Positions 10,619 through 20,585 of a stretch of DNA of 64,000 bases are shown here, one piece after another. The DNA is from Zizania palustris. Taxonomy: Eukaryota; Streptophyta; Magnoliopsida; Poales; Poaceae. The translations under genes and the position numbers were made by a program. Location: positions 64,784,773-64,848,772 of the forward strand of contig JAAALK010000284.1 in assembly GCA_019279435.1 (NCBI GenBank). Reading direction: 5' to 3'. The notes under the pieces were generated by a model. The model was not told the origin of the DNA and did not search any database. It saw nothing but the letters and a program-made list of their open reading frames with translations. Every line of letters begins with the position of its first letter. Positions within the stretch are counted from its first letter, which is position 1.

Positions 10619-12357
10619 TGAAGGATATGCCCAAGAAAATTCAGTGGATCAAAAGTTCCGATAGGAAGAATCGAAAGTTCCGGTTAATTTCTGGTCACAA
10701 TACAGAGAGCAATTGTTGCTTCGGAAGTTCCGATATGGAATCAGAAGTTCTGACGAGCCAGAAGTTCCGATTTGGATTTGGGGGAATTTTGTACTGATCG
10801 GAAGTTCCGATATGGTATCGGAAGTTCCGAGGTGGGCGTTAATAGATTGGCTCTGTTGCATGTTGTACTATGTCAGCAGACCTAAAATACTGTTGTAGCA
10901 ATTGTGTTAGCTACATCACAGGTTTTGTATGTGTGTATGGTGTGTAAAATGAACCTCGAAGGGTTCTCTCAGAAGGAGAAAAGATTTATACTAGTTCGGA
11001 CCTCCCCTAAGGGATAATAGCCCTACGTCCAGTTTGTGGTGGATTTGGCATAGTATGCCTCAGTGTAGTCTAGTGAATCCCAGGGCTCTCATGGCCCTGG
11101 AGGATCTGAACTATTACAAGGGCTTGGCCCTGCTTTTATAGGCACGCAGGCCAAAGGAAAAGACCTAAATGCCCTCTATAAGTCATAGGCTATAGGGGCA
11201 AAAGGGAAAAAAGAGCTAGCTACTATACAAAGTGCTTTACAGCTTTACAAACGTGTCAGATAAATGTCACTTCTTGACCAGCTAAATGACATACTAGGGG
11301 CAGAGGGGCCCCTGGTATGACTTCTACACTGTAGCAAAGTACAGATATTTTCTGGGTTCGGAGTAGGGGCCGGAGCTCTTCGGGCGGAGGCTGCGAAGAA
11401 GGCTTCGAAGGACACTCCGAAGTGGGCTTCGAAGTATACTCCGAACTAAACTCCGAAATGGGTTCTCGGAGACTTAGCTTTGAATCGGCTAAAAAAGGTT
11501 CAGAGACTGGCTCTAGGGAGCTCTGAAAGGAGCTCGAAGGTTAACTCCGAAGTTATCCTGGAGGATAACTCCGAAACTAGCCTGAGACTTAGCTTCTAGC
11601 AAACTTGAAGGAAGCTTGGAGGCTTCGCTCCGGAGGACTCCGAAAGAGGTTCGGAGGCCTCGCTCCAGAGGGCTCTGAATAGAACCTTGAGACTTAGAAA
11701 TAACTTCACCAGATAGGGGCCTGCTTCGATAGTGTCGGGCTCCGGGCCGAAGGCTGTCGAAGGCTGACGTCATTTGGCCCCTGTTTAAGGGAAAACTTAT
11801 TCCCCCAACAAATACCATGTCGTAAGTTCTGATATAGGACCGAAAGTTCTGACGTGGGCAAATAGATTGGATCTGTTATGGTTTCGGGATAAGCACGACC
11901 CAGGGGCCCTCAACCCTATATAAGGAGAGGAGGAGGACGTCTTGGGGATAGCAATAAGCCTATATTAGACCTAGCCACCCAAGAGTACTCTCCTTCCTTT
12001 CTTGATCTCAAATGTTGAGGTCAAGGATTTCCTGTCTCTCACATGCGGTGCTAGCACGCTGCCGTGGGAGGAACTCCATCCCTGTATGTGTGGACTCTGT
12101 GGAGGCGTTGCTCTATAAGCGACGCTCGTGGCAGTCACTATGAGGAAATGGGACTTCTTCATCGATTGGATCGGCGAGGAACGGCCAGGAAAAAGCGAGG
12201 ATAGGCTTGATGTGCTTCATCAACCTATTATTCCTCTGCACCTAGCGCATCAAGTGCTAGAAGGTATCGATCTATGATCTCGCACACGCATGAGCCTAGG
12301 GCCATTGGGCAGAAATTTTGAATTTGCCGGCTAGCGTCGCTTCCCCATTACCCAACA
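10619..12357 (+). mobile_element. Cop-C 5' LTR with nested solo LTR
   Basis: It runs from TGAAGGATATG to TACCCAACA and is about 814 bp once the 10891-11815 insertion is taken out. That equals the 815-bp 3' LTR. GGAAGTTCC-type motifs lie at about 10652-10832 and 11818-11850. A TATATAA box is at 11917-11923, followed by the GGAGAGGAGGAGGA tract. Confidence 0.92.
10891..11810 (-). mobile_element. 920-bp solo LTR, TSD AATAC
   Basis: The unit starts TGTTGTAGCAATTG and ends TCCCCCAACA, with AATAC at 10886-10890 and 11811-11815. The Cop-C LTR reads on across it without loss. Ends TGTTG..CAACA and the absence of coding sequence fit a solo LTR. A TATAAAAG on the minus strand (11133-11140) suggests minus orientation. 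The right half is rich in CTCCGAA/TTCGGAG motifs. I do not recognise the family. Confidence 0.85.
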
Positions 12358-12553
12358 GTGGTATCAGAGCCAAGTTGCGATCTTAGGACCTGTGGGTTAT
12401 GGGCCCACCACGCTTTCGCTGCGCCTAGCGCATCAAGTGCTAGAAGGTACTGATTTATGATCTCACACGAGCATGAGCCTAGGTCCATAGGGCGGAAATT
12501 TTGAATTTGCCGGCTAGCGTAGCTTCCCCATTCCCCAAAAGTGGTATCAGAGC
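12358..12553 (+). repeat. Primer-binding site, duplicated with LTR end
   Basis: TGGTATCAGAGC at 12359-12370, two bases after the LTR, is the complement of the initiator-methionine tRNA 3' end used to prime minus-strand synthesis. A second identical site lies at 12542-12553, preceded by a repeat of the last ~120 bases of the LTR (about 12420-12538). The element therefore has a tandem partial duplication of LTR end plus primer site. Confidence 0.85.
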
Positions 12554-13745
12554 CTACATGCATGGTGTTCGATTTGGATCCCTCATGTATGGAGATACAT
12601 AGTGGAAAAATATTAGATTTGTTTCTGTCCGTGGAAGATCGGAAGTTCCGATGTAATCAGAAGTTCCAATGTCGGATCGGAAGTTTCGATGTGATTGGAA
12701 GTTCCGATGGTGGATCGGAAGTTCCGATACTGATCGGATGTTCTGATGTCGAATAATGATTCAATACAGAAGGCATTTGTTGTGATGCGGTATTACGATA
12801 TTGATTGGAACTTCTGATGCCAGATCGGAAGTTCCGACCCGCACGATTTTGAAAAACCGAGCTTGCTGACCCGGGTTTTTCAGATCCAGAATCCAGTCAT
12901 TTGTAGATTGCTCGCCTAACTTTGTTTTGCAGAGAATGTCATGACTGGCATGACCTTGGTTAAAATTTGATGTATGAGATGCATGCAATGAATGTAAATT
13001 AAATATGGCTCGCGTGTCATGGTTATTTACAACTCAAGGCTGGTGTAAAATTTATTACGACTTGCATGTCGTTTCAGCGGTGCTTCGGCCCATGTAATTA
13101 GTATAGCCTATGCGAGATGGACTAGTACTATTCATGGAGGCCGGGATCACATACTCGATGATGGGAGCCATGGAGATGGAGATCGCCATGTGAAGAATGC
13201 CATGCTCTGTCAAAGTTAATATGACTGCCTGTGATGCTTTCTTTTGTTCATGTTATTCTATTTTTGCATGCTTTGTGTGCGCTAGGGACGTTACGATGCT
13301 AGAATAGTTTTCCCTCAAAAAATTAAATGTTGATGCTCTTCCCAATAGCTGCACCCACCAAGGTTCATGCTCATCGATAGTGGGTCTGCCAAAGTAGTGT
13401 GCTATCTTTTATCTCGACTAGTTGGGTCAGATGTCGGACTTCTGCACGCATAATGTTGGTTCACTTGACGAGGCTATCAAAACAGTTTTGGGCCTTGGAG
13501 CATAGGAGTTGGGGTCAAGCATTTGATGCTTCACATACGATGTGATTAGCAAGGATTTTTTTACCTATGTCAACTAGCTTGTAGCAGTGATGCCAAAGCT
13601 CACTAGGAGATAGCGTGAGCATGGATCTTGCGCCACTATTAGTGATGAGAGGGAAAGTGACTGGTTTAGATATTGGAACATCTTTTATTGGATAGAAGAT
13701 AAATATTGCATAGTGCTAAACCTCGCATTTAATCTTTTGTAGATC
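12554..13745 (+). other. Cop-C leader with GGAAGTTCC motif array
   Basis: This is untranslated sequence between primer site and gag. 12638-12840 holds about eight copies or variants of ATCGGAAGTTCCGAT, the same near-palindrome found in the LTR. The remaining 900 bases contain no frame or repeat that I can interpret. Confidence 0.6.
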
Positions 13746-14625
13746 ATGGCACCTACTACGTTTACTGTTAAGAGCACTCCAATTTTTAATTTGCGATCTA
13801 TTCTTGAACGGGATAAATTGTCTGGAACGAACTTTATGGATTGGTATAGAAACTTTAGAATTGTTCTCAAGCAGGAGAAAAAGGATTATGTTCTAGAGGA
13901 ACCCCACCCTGATGAACCAGGAGAGGATGCTTCTACAGCAGATAAGCGTGCTTAAGAGAAGCATGCTAGTGGTTCCGTGAATGTTAGCTGCCTGATGCTT
14001 GCCTGCATGTACTCTCAGTTTCAGAAACAATATGAGGATCAGTGATGCCTACGATATGATCGTAGGGCTTAGGGCATGTTTCAGGACCAAGCAAGGGCAA
14101 AAAGATACAATGTGTCTAAATGCTTGTTTGGTAGTAGGCTGGCTGAAGGGAGCCTAGTGAGCCCTCACGTGATCAAGATGATTGGTTGCCTAGAGACTCT
14201 AGAGAGACTGGGAACTCCATTGGATCCGTACCTCGCTATTGATGTTATTCTCAAGTCACTCCCACTGAGCTTTGAACCATTCATCATGAACTATAACATG
14301 GTTGGACTGGAGAAGACACTAGCTGGGTTGCATGGGATGCTAAAATCTGCTGAGGAGAGTATCAGGAAGGCTCCAAACCATGTGATGGTTGTTCAGAATG
14401 AGGGCAAGAAGAGGAGGAGGAAGAAGGTTAAGATTACAGATACGATCTCTAGTGCAAAGTCTAAACCAACTGGAAAGTCCAGGTATGGTCCTACCAATTC
14501 TGATGTGTGCCACCATTGCCACAAGCCTGGGCATTGGAAGAGCAACTACAAGGTGTACTTGGAAGAGCAGAAGAATAAGAAGGGAAGTGGGACTTCCGCT
14601 TCAGGTATTAATGTTATTGAAATTA
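13746..14625 (+). pseudogene. Gag of Cop-C
   Basis: The start is the first ATG after the leader, giving a protein that begins MAPTTFTVKS and continues with the copia gag segment LSGTNFMDWYRNFRIVLKQEKKDYVLEEP. Stops occur at about 13953 and 14041-14071, after which the same frame reopens (from 14076). It runs through the capsid-like region (LGTPLDPYLAIDVILKSLPLSFEPFI) to a lysine/arginine-rich stretch and a CCHC zinc knuckle at 14508-14549. The knuckle's last cysteine is tyrosine (CHHC..H..Y), so zinc binding is probably lost. It would have packaged genomic RNA into the virus-like particle. Confidence 0.85.
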
Positions 14626-15960
14626 ATCTTGCTACTCATCCAAACGTTTCATGGGTATTTGATACCGGATCGATGATTCATACTTGCAAATCGTTGCAGG
14701 GGCTGAGTAGAGTAAGACAGTGTGAGGGTGGCGAGCTGGATATCCACGTCGGGAATGGTGCAAAGGTTGCAGCGTTGGCCATCGGCGTCTATTCACTGTC
14801 GCTACCAGTCAGGATTAGTTTTGGAGTTAAATAATTGTTATTTCATTCCTGCCTTAGGCAGAAACATTATCTCTTCTTCATGTTTAGCGAAAGATGGTTT
14901 TGAATTCGTAATAAAGAACAAGAGTTGTTCAATATTTTCGAATGGCATGCTCTATGGTGTTTGTCCATTAGTGAATGGATTATATATCTTAAGTCTTGAC
15001 GATGCACACATTTATAACATTAATACTAAGAAACAATGACTCAATGATTTGAATCCCACCTACATATGGCATTGTCATTTGGGTCATATAAATGAGAAGC
15101 GTGTACAGAAGCTCCATAGTGATGCACTTTTGGAGTCGTTTGATTCTGAATCATGTGACACATGCGAGTCTTGTTTACTTGGCAAAATGACAAAGACGCC
15201 TTTCACTGGACAGAGTGAGATGGCAAGTGAGCTGTTGGCCATAGTACATACTGATGTGTGTGGTCCAATGAGTCACATGGCTAGGAAAGGATTTCAATAC
15301 TTTATTACTTTTACTGACGACTTTAGTAGATATGACTATGTCTACTTGATGAGGCATAAGTAGGAATCCTTCGAAACGTTCAAGGAGTTCTAAAATGAGG
15401 TACAAAATCATACGGGCAAAACAATTAATTTTCTACGATCGGATTGTGTGGGTGAATATTTGTGTCATGAGTTTAGTGATCATCTGAAGCAGTGTGGAAT
15501 TGTTCCACAACTGATTCCACCCAGCACGCCTCAATAGAATGGGATGTCCGAGCGGAGAAAACACACTTTGTTGGACATGGTGCGGTCTATGATGAGTCGC
15601 ACTAATCTTCCATTATCCTTTTGGGGTGACGCTCTACAAACAGCAGCTTTCACGATTAATAGAGTTCCATCTAAGTCAGTAGAGAAGACGCCATATGAGA
15701 TGTGGCGTACTAGTTTGTCCTTTCTAAATATTTAGGGATGTGAGGCGTATGTCAAACGTATGACGTCTGACAAACTCAGTCCCAAGTCTGACAAGTGCTT
15801 CTTTGTGGGGTATCCTAGGGAAACCAAAAGATATTATTTCTTTAATAGAGAGGAGGGCAAAGTGTTTGTCGTTCGGAATGGTGTATTCCTTGAGAAAGAG
15901 TTTCTCTAAAAAGAGTTAGTGGGAGGACTGTGCATCTCGAAGAGGTTCGAGAGCCACTGT
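14626..15960 (+). pseudogene. Protease and integrase of Cop-C
   Basis: The protease active site DTGS begins at 14661 in the gag frame (VFDTGSMIHTC). The frame then shifts by one near 14750-14830. The next part carries the GAG-pre-integrase region and the HHCC zinc domain (WHCHLGHINEKR..SCDTCESCLLGK, 15064-15190). The integrase core has its first aspartate in HTDVCGPM (about 15247), the second in LRSD (about 15436) and the glutamate in NGMSERRKHTLLDM (about 15540-15580). All three are present, but stops at 15361, 15391, 15535 and 15733 break the frame. Confidence 0.85.
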
Positions 15961-16019
15961 AAATTGTTCCAGATCCCACCGAGCTAGAGCAGGAGGCACA
16001 AGCTATTGCAAATCCTGTT

Positions 16020-17607
16020 GTGGATGCGCTAGCCCCACGGAGGTCTGGGCATCGCGACATGTTGTTGTTGGACAACGACGAACCCAAGACCTATGCAGAA
16101 GTAGTGATGGGACCAGACTATGAGAAATGGCTTGGAGCTAATGGATCCAAGTTAGAGTCCATGCATGTTAATCAAGTATGGAACTTGGTTGATCCACCCA
16201 ATGGTGTAAAAACTATTGAGTGTAAATGGATCTTCAAGAAAAAGATAGACGTTGATGAAAATGTTCACATCTATAAGACACGATTGGTGGTGAAATGTTT
16301 CAGACAGATTCAAGGTATTGATTATGATGAAAAGTTTTCACCCATCGCTATGATTAAGTCTATTCGGATCATCCTAGCTATTGTCAGGTTTTATGATTAT
16401 GAGATATGGCAAATGGATGTCAAGACGACTTTCGTAAATGGAAACCTAAGTGAGGATGTATACATGACACAACCTGAAGGTCTTGACGGTTCAGGTAATG
16501 TTGGGAAAGTTTGTAAGTTGCTAAAGTCCATTTATGGATTGAAGCAAGCTTCTTAGAGTTGGAATCTTCATTTTGATGAGGTAGTCAAAGGGTTTGGCTT
16601 CATCAAGAATGAAGAAGAGCCTTGTGTTTACAAAAAGGCTAGTGGGAGCTCACTTGTGTTTTTGGTCCTGTATGTGGATGACATATTGTTGATCGGAAAC
16701 AACATTCCTTTGTTAAATTCTATCAAGACTTCACTGAAAAATAGTTTATCGATGAAAGATCTTGGAGAGTCAGCATACATTTTTGGCATAAAAATCTATA
16801 GAGATAGATCAAAACGGCTAATTGGATTAAGCCAAAGTATGTACATTATATTGACAAGGTTTTGAAACGGTTAAAAATGCAGAATTCTAAGAAGGTATTC
16901 CTGATGAGTTAGAGAAGATGAGTGCAATCTCGTATGCCTCCGCAATTGGATCCATCATATATGCCATGTTGTGTACATGCCCAGATGTGTCATATGCTCT
17001 AAGTGTTACGCGCAGCTACCAATCGATCCCGGGTGAAAGCCACTGGGCTGTAGTAAAGAGTATCCTCAAGTACATGAGAAGGACTGAGGAAATGTTCCTA
17101 GTATATGGTGATGAAGAGGAGCTTGTTGTAACTGGTTACATGGATGCTAGCTTTCAGACAGATAAAGATGATTCTCGATTGTAATCTGGTTTTATGTTCT
17201 GCCTCAATGGAGGCGCAATGAGTTGGAAGAGTTCCAAGCAAGAAACGATAGACGATTCTACAATGGAAGCTTAGTATATCGCGGCTTCAAAAGCGGTGAA
17301 GGAGGTCGTTTGGATCAGGAAGTTTGTTTCTGAGTTAGGTATTGTTCCTAGTGCGTCCAGTCCATTGGACCTCTATTGTGATAATATCGGTGCCATTGCG
17401 CAAGCCAAGGAGCCTAGGCCGCACCAGAAATCCAAACATATACTTCGACGATATCACCTGATCCGCGAGATCATTGAGAGAGGTGATGTGAAGATTTGCA
17501 AGGCGCACACGGATTTTAACATGGCGGATCTGTTGATGAAGCCTCTTCCACAGCCCAAGCATGAGGCGCATATGAGCTCCATAGGTATTAGATGCTTACG
17601 TGAGTGA
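16020..17607 (+). pseudogene. Reverse transcriptase and RNase H of Cop-C
   Basis: Copia RT is recognised by ECKWIFKKKIDVD, YKTRLVVKCF, FSPIAMIKSIRI, IWQMDVKTTFVNG (catalytic aspartate) and IYGLKQAS. After a stop at 16554-16556 comes LYVDDILLIGN with both YVDD aspartates (about 16668-16700). RNase H follows with GYMDASFQTD, SKQETI, STMEA, an in-frame stop near 17272, and DLYCDNIGAIAQAKEP. The frame ends at 17605-17607. Stops and shifts split it into at least five pieces. Several stops stand where CAG, CGA or TGG codons are usual, as expected from C-to-T decay of methylated DNA. Confidence 0.87.
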
Positions 17608-18525
17608 GTCATGTGTTTGTGGAAGATGCTAGTAGAGTCTATGCTAATGTATGAGGATAATTTTTATATTGTTCCTTGAATAAATATCGTTTGCATTTAA
17701 TTAATGAGTACGGCTTGTTATGTGAAACTTTTTGCTTTATGACGATGTTGTTCAAAAGGCTCCCTAATCTTGTCATCATGTGGGACAATGATGATACATG
17801 GATTAGCACATCCGACTGATTGAGGATTATGTTTCACATATCATAGACATAGAGATGTCAAATTAGTGATGTGGACACATGTTAGTGAACATGGTGTTGG
17901 ACAGACCCACTTGAGATACCGCTGAGATAGTTATGTGCCAACATTTGTCATCTAAAATGGTGTACCTACAGAGTCCTTGGAGCTGAGATTGTCATTTGAT
18001 TCTAGAATGCGTACTGACACACTTAGATGCTTCCTAACGTTATTCCGTAACAGGGTAGTAATAAGGGTTGTTTTTAGGTGTATTGTGAAACATGTCTTGG
18101 GATGTGAACGGTCAAGATGGAATTTACCCCTCCTAATAACGGGAGAGTCGTCTCTGGGCCCCTCGAGGTATTGGATTGGAAAAGTGCATGGCCATGCAAC
18201 TATGACTAAGGAGTTGGTCATGATTTGAATCTGATACTTGATCGAGTGAAAATGTCAAGTTAACCAACAAGGGTGGCACGTATCTCACCTTGAGCTTGAC
18301 TAACAGCGTGTGGTAAAGGGACTATTGCATGCGTATATCAAGGTTCATGAAAATTTGATTTTGTATGCTTTCGGGTGTCAATATGTGCTGCTAGGTACCG
18401 CTATTGATCAGTGAGTCAGAAATGGTTTTCGGTGAACAACCGTTAGTGTATGAACCTATCGGGTCACACACTTAAGGGGATGGATTAAAACATGCAAAGA
18501 ATTGGTTCTTGTTCAAGTGGGAGAT
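17608..18525 (+). other. Cop-C 3' untranslated region and polypurine tract
   Basis: I see no conserved frame in these 918 bases. The polypurine tract AAGTGGGAGAT (18515-18525) abuts the 3' LTR. The frames at 17952-18228 on both strands show no family resemblance. Confidence 0.75.
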
Positions 18526-19340
18526 TGAAGGATATTCCCAAGAAAATTACATGGATCGGAAGTTCCGATAGGTAGAATCGGAAGTTCCGGTTAATTTCTT
18601 GTCGCGATACTGAGAGCAATTGTTACTTCAAAAGTTCCGATATGTTATCGGAAGTTCCGATGAGCCAGAAGTTCCGATTTGGAATTGGGGAAATTTTGTA
18701 CTAATTGGAAGTTCCGATATGGTATCGAAAGTTCCGAGGTGGGCATTAATAGATTGTATCTATTGCGTGTCGTACTATGTCAAGAGACCTAAAATACCAT
18801 GTCGGAAGTTCCGATACAGGATCGGAAGTTCCGACTGTGGGCAAACAGATTGGATCTATTACGGTTTCGAGATAAGCACGACCTAGGGGCCCTCAGCCCA
18901 ATATAAGGAGAGGAGGAGGACATCTTGGGCATAGCAATAAGCCTAGATTAGACCTATCCACCCAAGAGTCCTCTCCTCCCTTTCTTGATCTCAAACGATG
19001 AGGTCGAGGATTTCCCATCTCTCACGTGTGGTGCTAGCACGCTGCTGTGGGAGGAACTCCATCCCTGTATGTGTGGACTCCGCGGAGGCATTGCTTTGTA
19101 AGGGACGCTCTGGCCGTCACCATGAGGAAAGGAGACTTCTTCATCAATTGTATCGGCGAGGAACGGGCAGGAAAAAGCGAGGATAGGCTTCACACGCTTC
19201 ATCAACCTCTTCTTCCGCTGCACCTAGCGCGTCAAGTGCTAGAAGATACCGATATATGATATCACGCGCGCATGAGTCTAGGGCCATAGGGTGGAAATTT
19301 TTGAATTTGCTAGCTAGCGTAGCTTCCCCATTCCCCAACA
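18526..19340 (+). mobile_element. Cop-C 3' LTR
   Basis: The 815-bp LTR runs from TGAAGGATATT to TCCCCAACA. It contains the GGAAGTTCC motif cluster (18555-18836). Its TATA region near 18901 reads AATATAAGG, a change from the TATATAA of its sisters. Small frames at 18998-19259 are shared with 489-749 and are non-coding LTR sequence. Confidence 0.92.
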
Positions 19341-19851
19341 GAAGATGGACTGAACTAATGCAGAAAGTAGATGAAAAGTAGACGTACGATTCAAAACTAG
19401 GGTTTCGAAGTATTAATCTGTGTCGATTTATTTGAGTCGGCCTCACCCCTATATTTGTAGGGGTTAGTCCTGATGCACCTGGCTACAACTCTACCTCTAA
19501 CCTGATTAGGATTTGACCTAAACAAGATAAGATTTTATTAGGGATCAAAACAACCCGAATCCTTAACAGATTCACCCCCTCAGGCCTACTCGAGGTAGGC
19601 CTTCGGCAGGCCTGCCGAAGTAGGCCCTTCGGCCTGAAGCCTTTCGGCGAAGCAGGCCGCCGAAGGGGCCCTTCAGGCCGAAGCTAGCCTGCGAAGCAGG
19701 CCGCTGAAGGGCAACCAAGGACCCATTCGGATCGGCCTTCGGCACTTTAGGGCTTCGGCCTGTGCTAGGAATTGCATATTTTTTTGCCCAAATTACCGGA
19801 AATTGATATTTTGTCAACTTCGACCATTAATTCCATTTTTTGCTATCAACA
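19341..19851 (-). mobile_element. Gyp-D 3' LTR, right part
   Basis: It continues the LTR interrupted at 10618 and ends TATCAACA at 19851. It holds the 20-bp palindrome at 19601-19620 and further CTTCGG/CCGAAG inverted repeats to about 19765. Confidence 0.88.
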
Positions 19852-20585
19852 CATCCCCCTGCCTTTTAGCAAACTTAGTGAGCTAAAAGCACAACGGACT
19901 AAGGATGATATCCCCCATATCGGCCTTTTGACACCTCAAGCACTTTGCCACACACTTGGGAAGTACTTTTTCAAATACCTGCCATTCAAAGCTCTTTGAA
20001 ATCGCTCTCCTTTTAGAGACTCCAAAAAGTATGTGTTACCTTGGAGCGATTTTAGCCACCTTAAAAGGACCTTCCTAGCTAGGCACCCATTTACCAAATT
20101 TCTGACTTTTAGTGCCTAATGGCAAAATCGTCTTACAAACCAAGTCACCAACTTGAAATGATTTTGCTTTGACTATTTTGTTGTAGGATCTCGCTACTCT
20201 CCTCTTGTCCTTTTCTATAGCCTCTAGAGCCCTTAACCTCTTATTAGTCACTTCTTCCAAATTATCCTTCAAAAGGGTTTTATATTCATTGACCGATAAA
20301 CCATCTCGCTCAAGAAATCTCAATGAGCTAATATCTACCTCTACTGGTAGAACGACTTCTTGTCCATATACTAACTCATATGGACTAACTTTGGTAGAAC
20401 CATGCTTTGAAACTCTACAAGCCCATAATGCCTCAGAAAGCACTTCATTCCACCTTTCAGGGAACTCTTCAATTTTCTTCTTAATGAGCTTAATTACAAT
20501 TTTATTACTAGACTCGGCCTGACCATTGGCCTAAGCATAGTATGGCAAAGAATTTATCAACTTAATACCATAAAATTTGGCAAAG
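19852..20585 (-). pseudogene. Gyp-D 3' end: polypurine tract, stem-loop, integrase remnant
   Basis: The minus-strand polypurine tract lies at 19852-19862 and a stem-loop at 19863-19870/19882-19889. An integrase C-terminal frame (20075-20443, and with one stop to about 20560) has SPYELVYGQE and GDLVCKTILPLG, as at 1568-2053. The integrase is cut at 20585 by the Gyp-A LTR; the flank is CAAAG. The 200 bases between stem-loop and frame hold no gene. Confidence 0.85.

Larger units (their letters stand above)
10619..19340 (+). mobile_element. Cop-C: full-length degenerate Ty1/copia retrotransposon
   Basis: The 8722-bp element has a 5' LTR (10619-12357, with nested insertion), an initiator-methionine-type primer site, gag, protease, integrase, RT and RNase H in copia order, a polypurine tract and a 3' LTR (18526-19340). 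The flanks are AAAGA (10614-10618) and GAAGA (19341-19345), a TSD with one mismatch. LTRs differ visibly (by eye about a tenth of positions over the first 260 bases), so it is old. Pol contains many in-frame stops, so it cannot move by itself. I leave the copia clade open. Confidence 0.92.
9723..20585 (-). mobile_element. Gyp-D: Tat-like gypsy element, LTR split by Cop-C
   Basis: The minus-strand element shows its 3' LTR as 9723-10618 plus 19341-19851 (about 1.4 kb in total), then polypurine tract and integrase remnant to 20585, where Gyp-A is inserted. The LTR begins TGTTGACAC and ends TATCAACA, like Gyp-B at 33258-34547. It entered the second RNase H of Gyp-E; the flank is GTTTG (9718-9722). 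Its gag, remaining pol and 5' LTR would lie beyond the assembly gap. Confidence 0.85.

Noticed and set aside
12638..12840. Heat-shock element array
   Set aside because: The motif has GAA and TTC separated by one base, not two, so it does not match the standard element.
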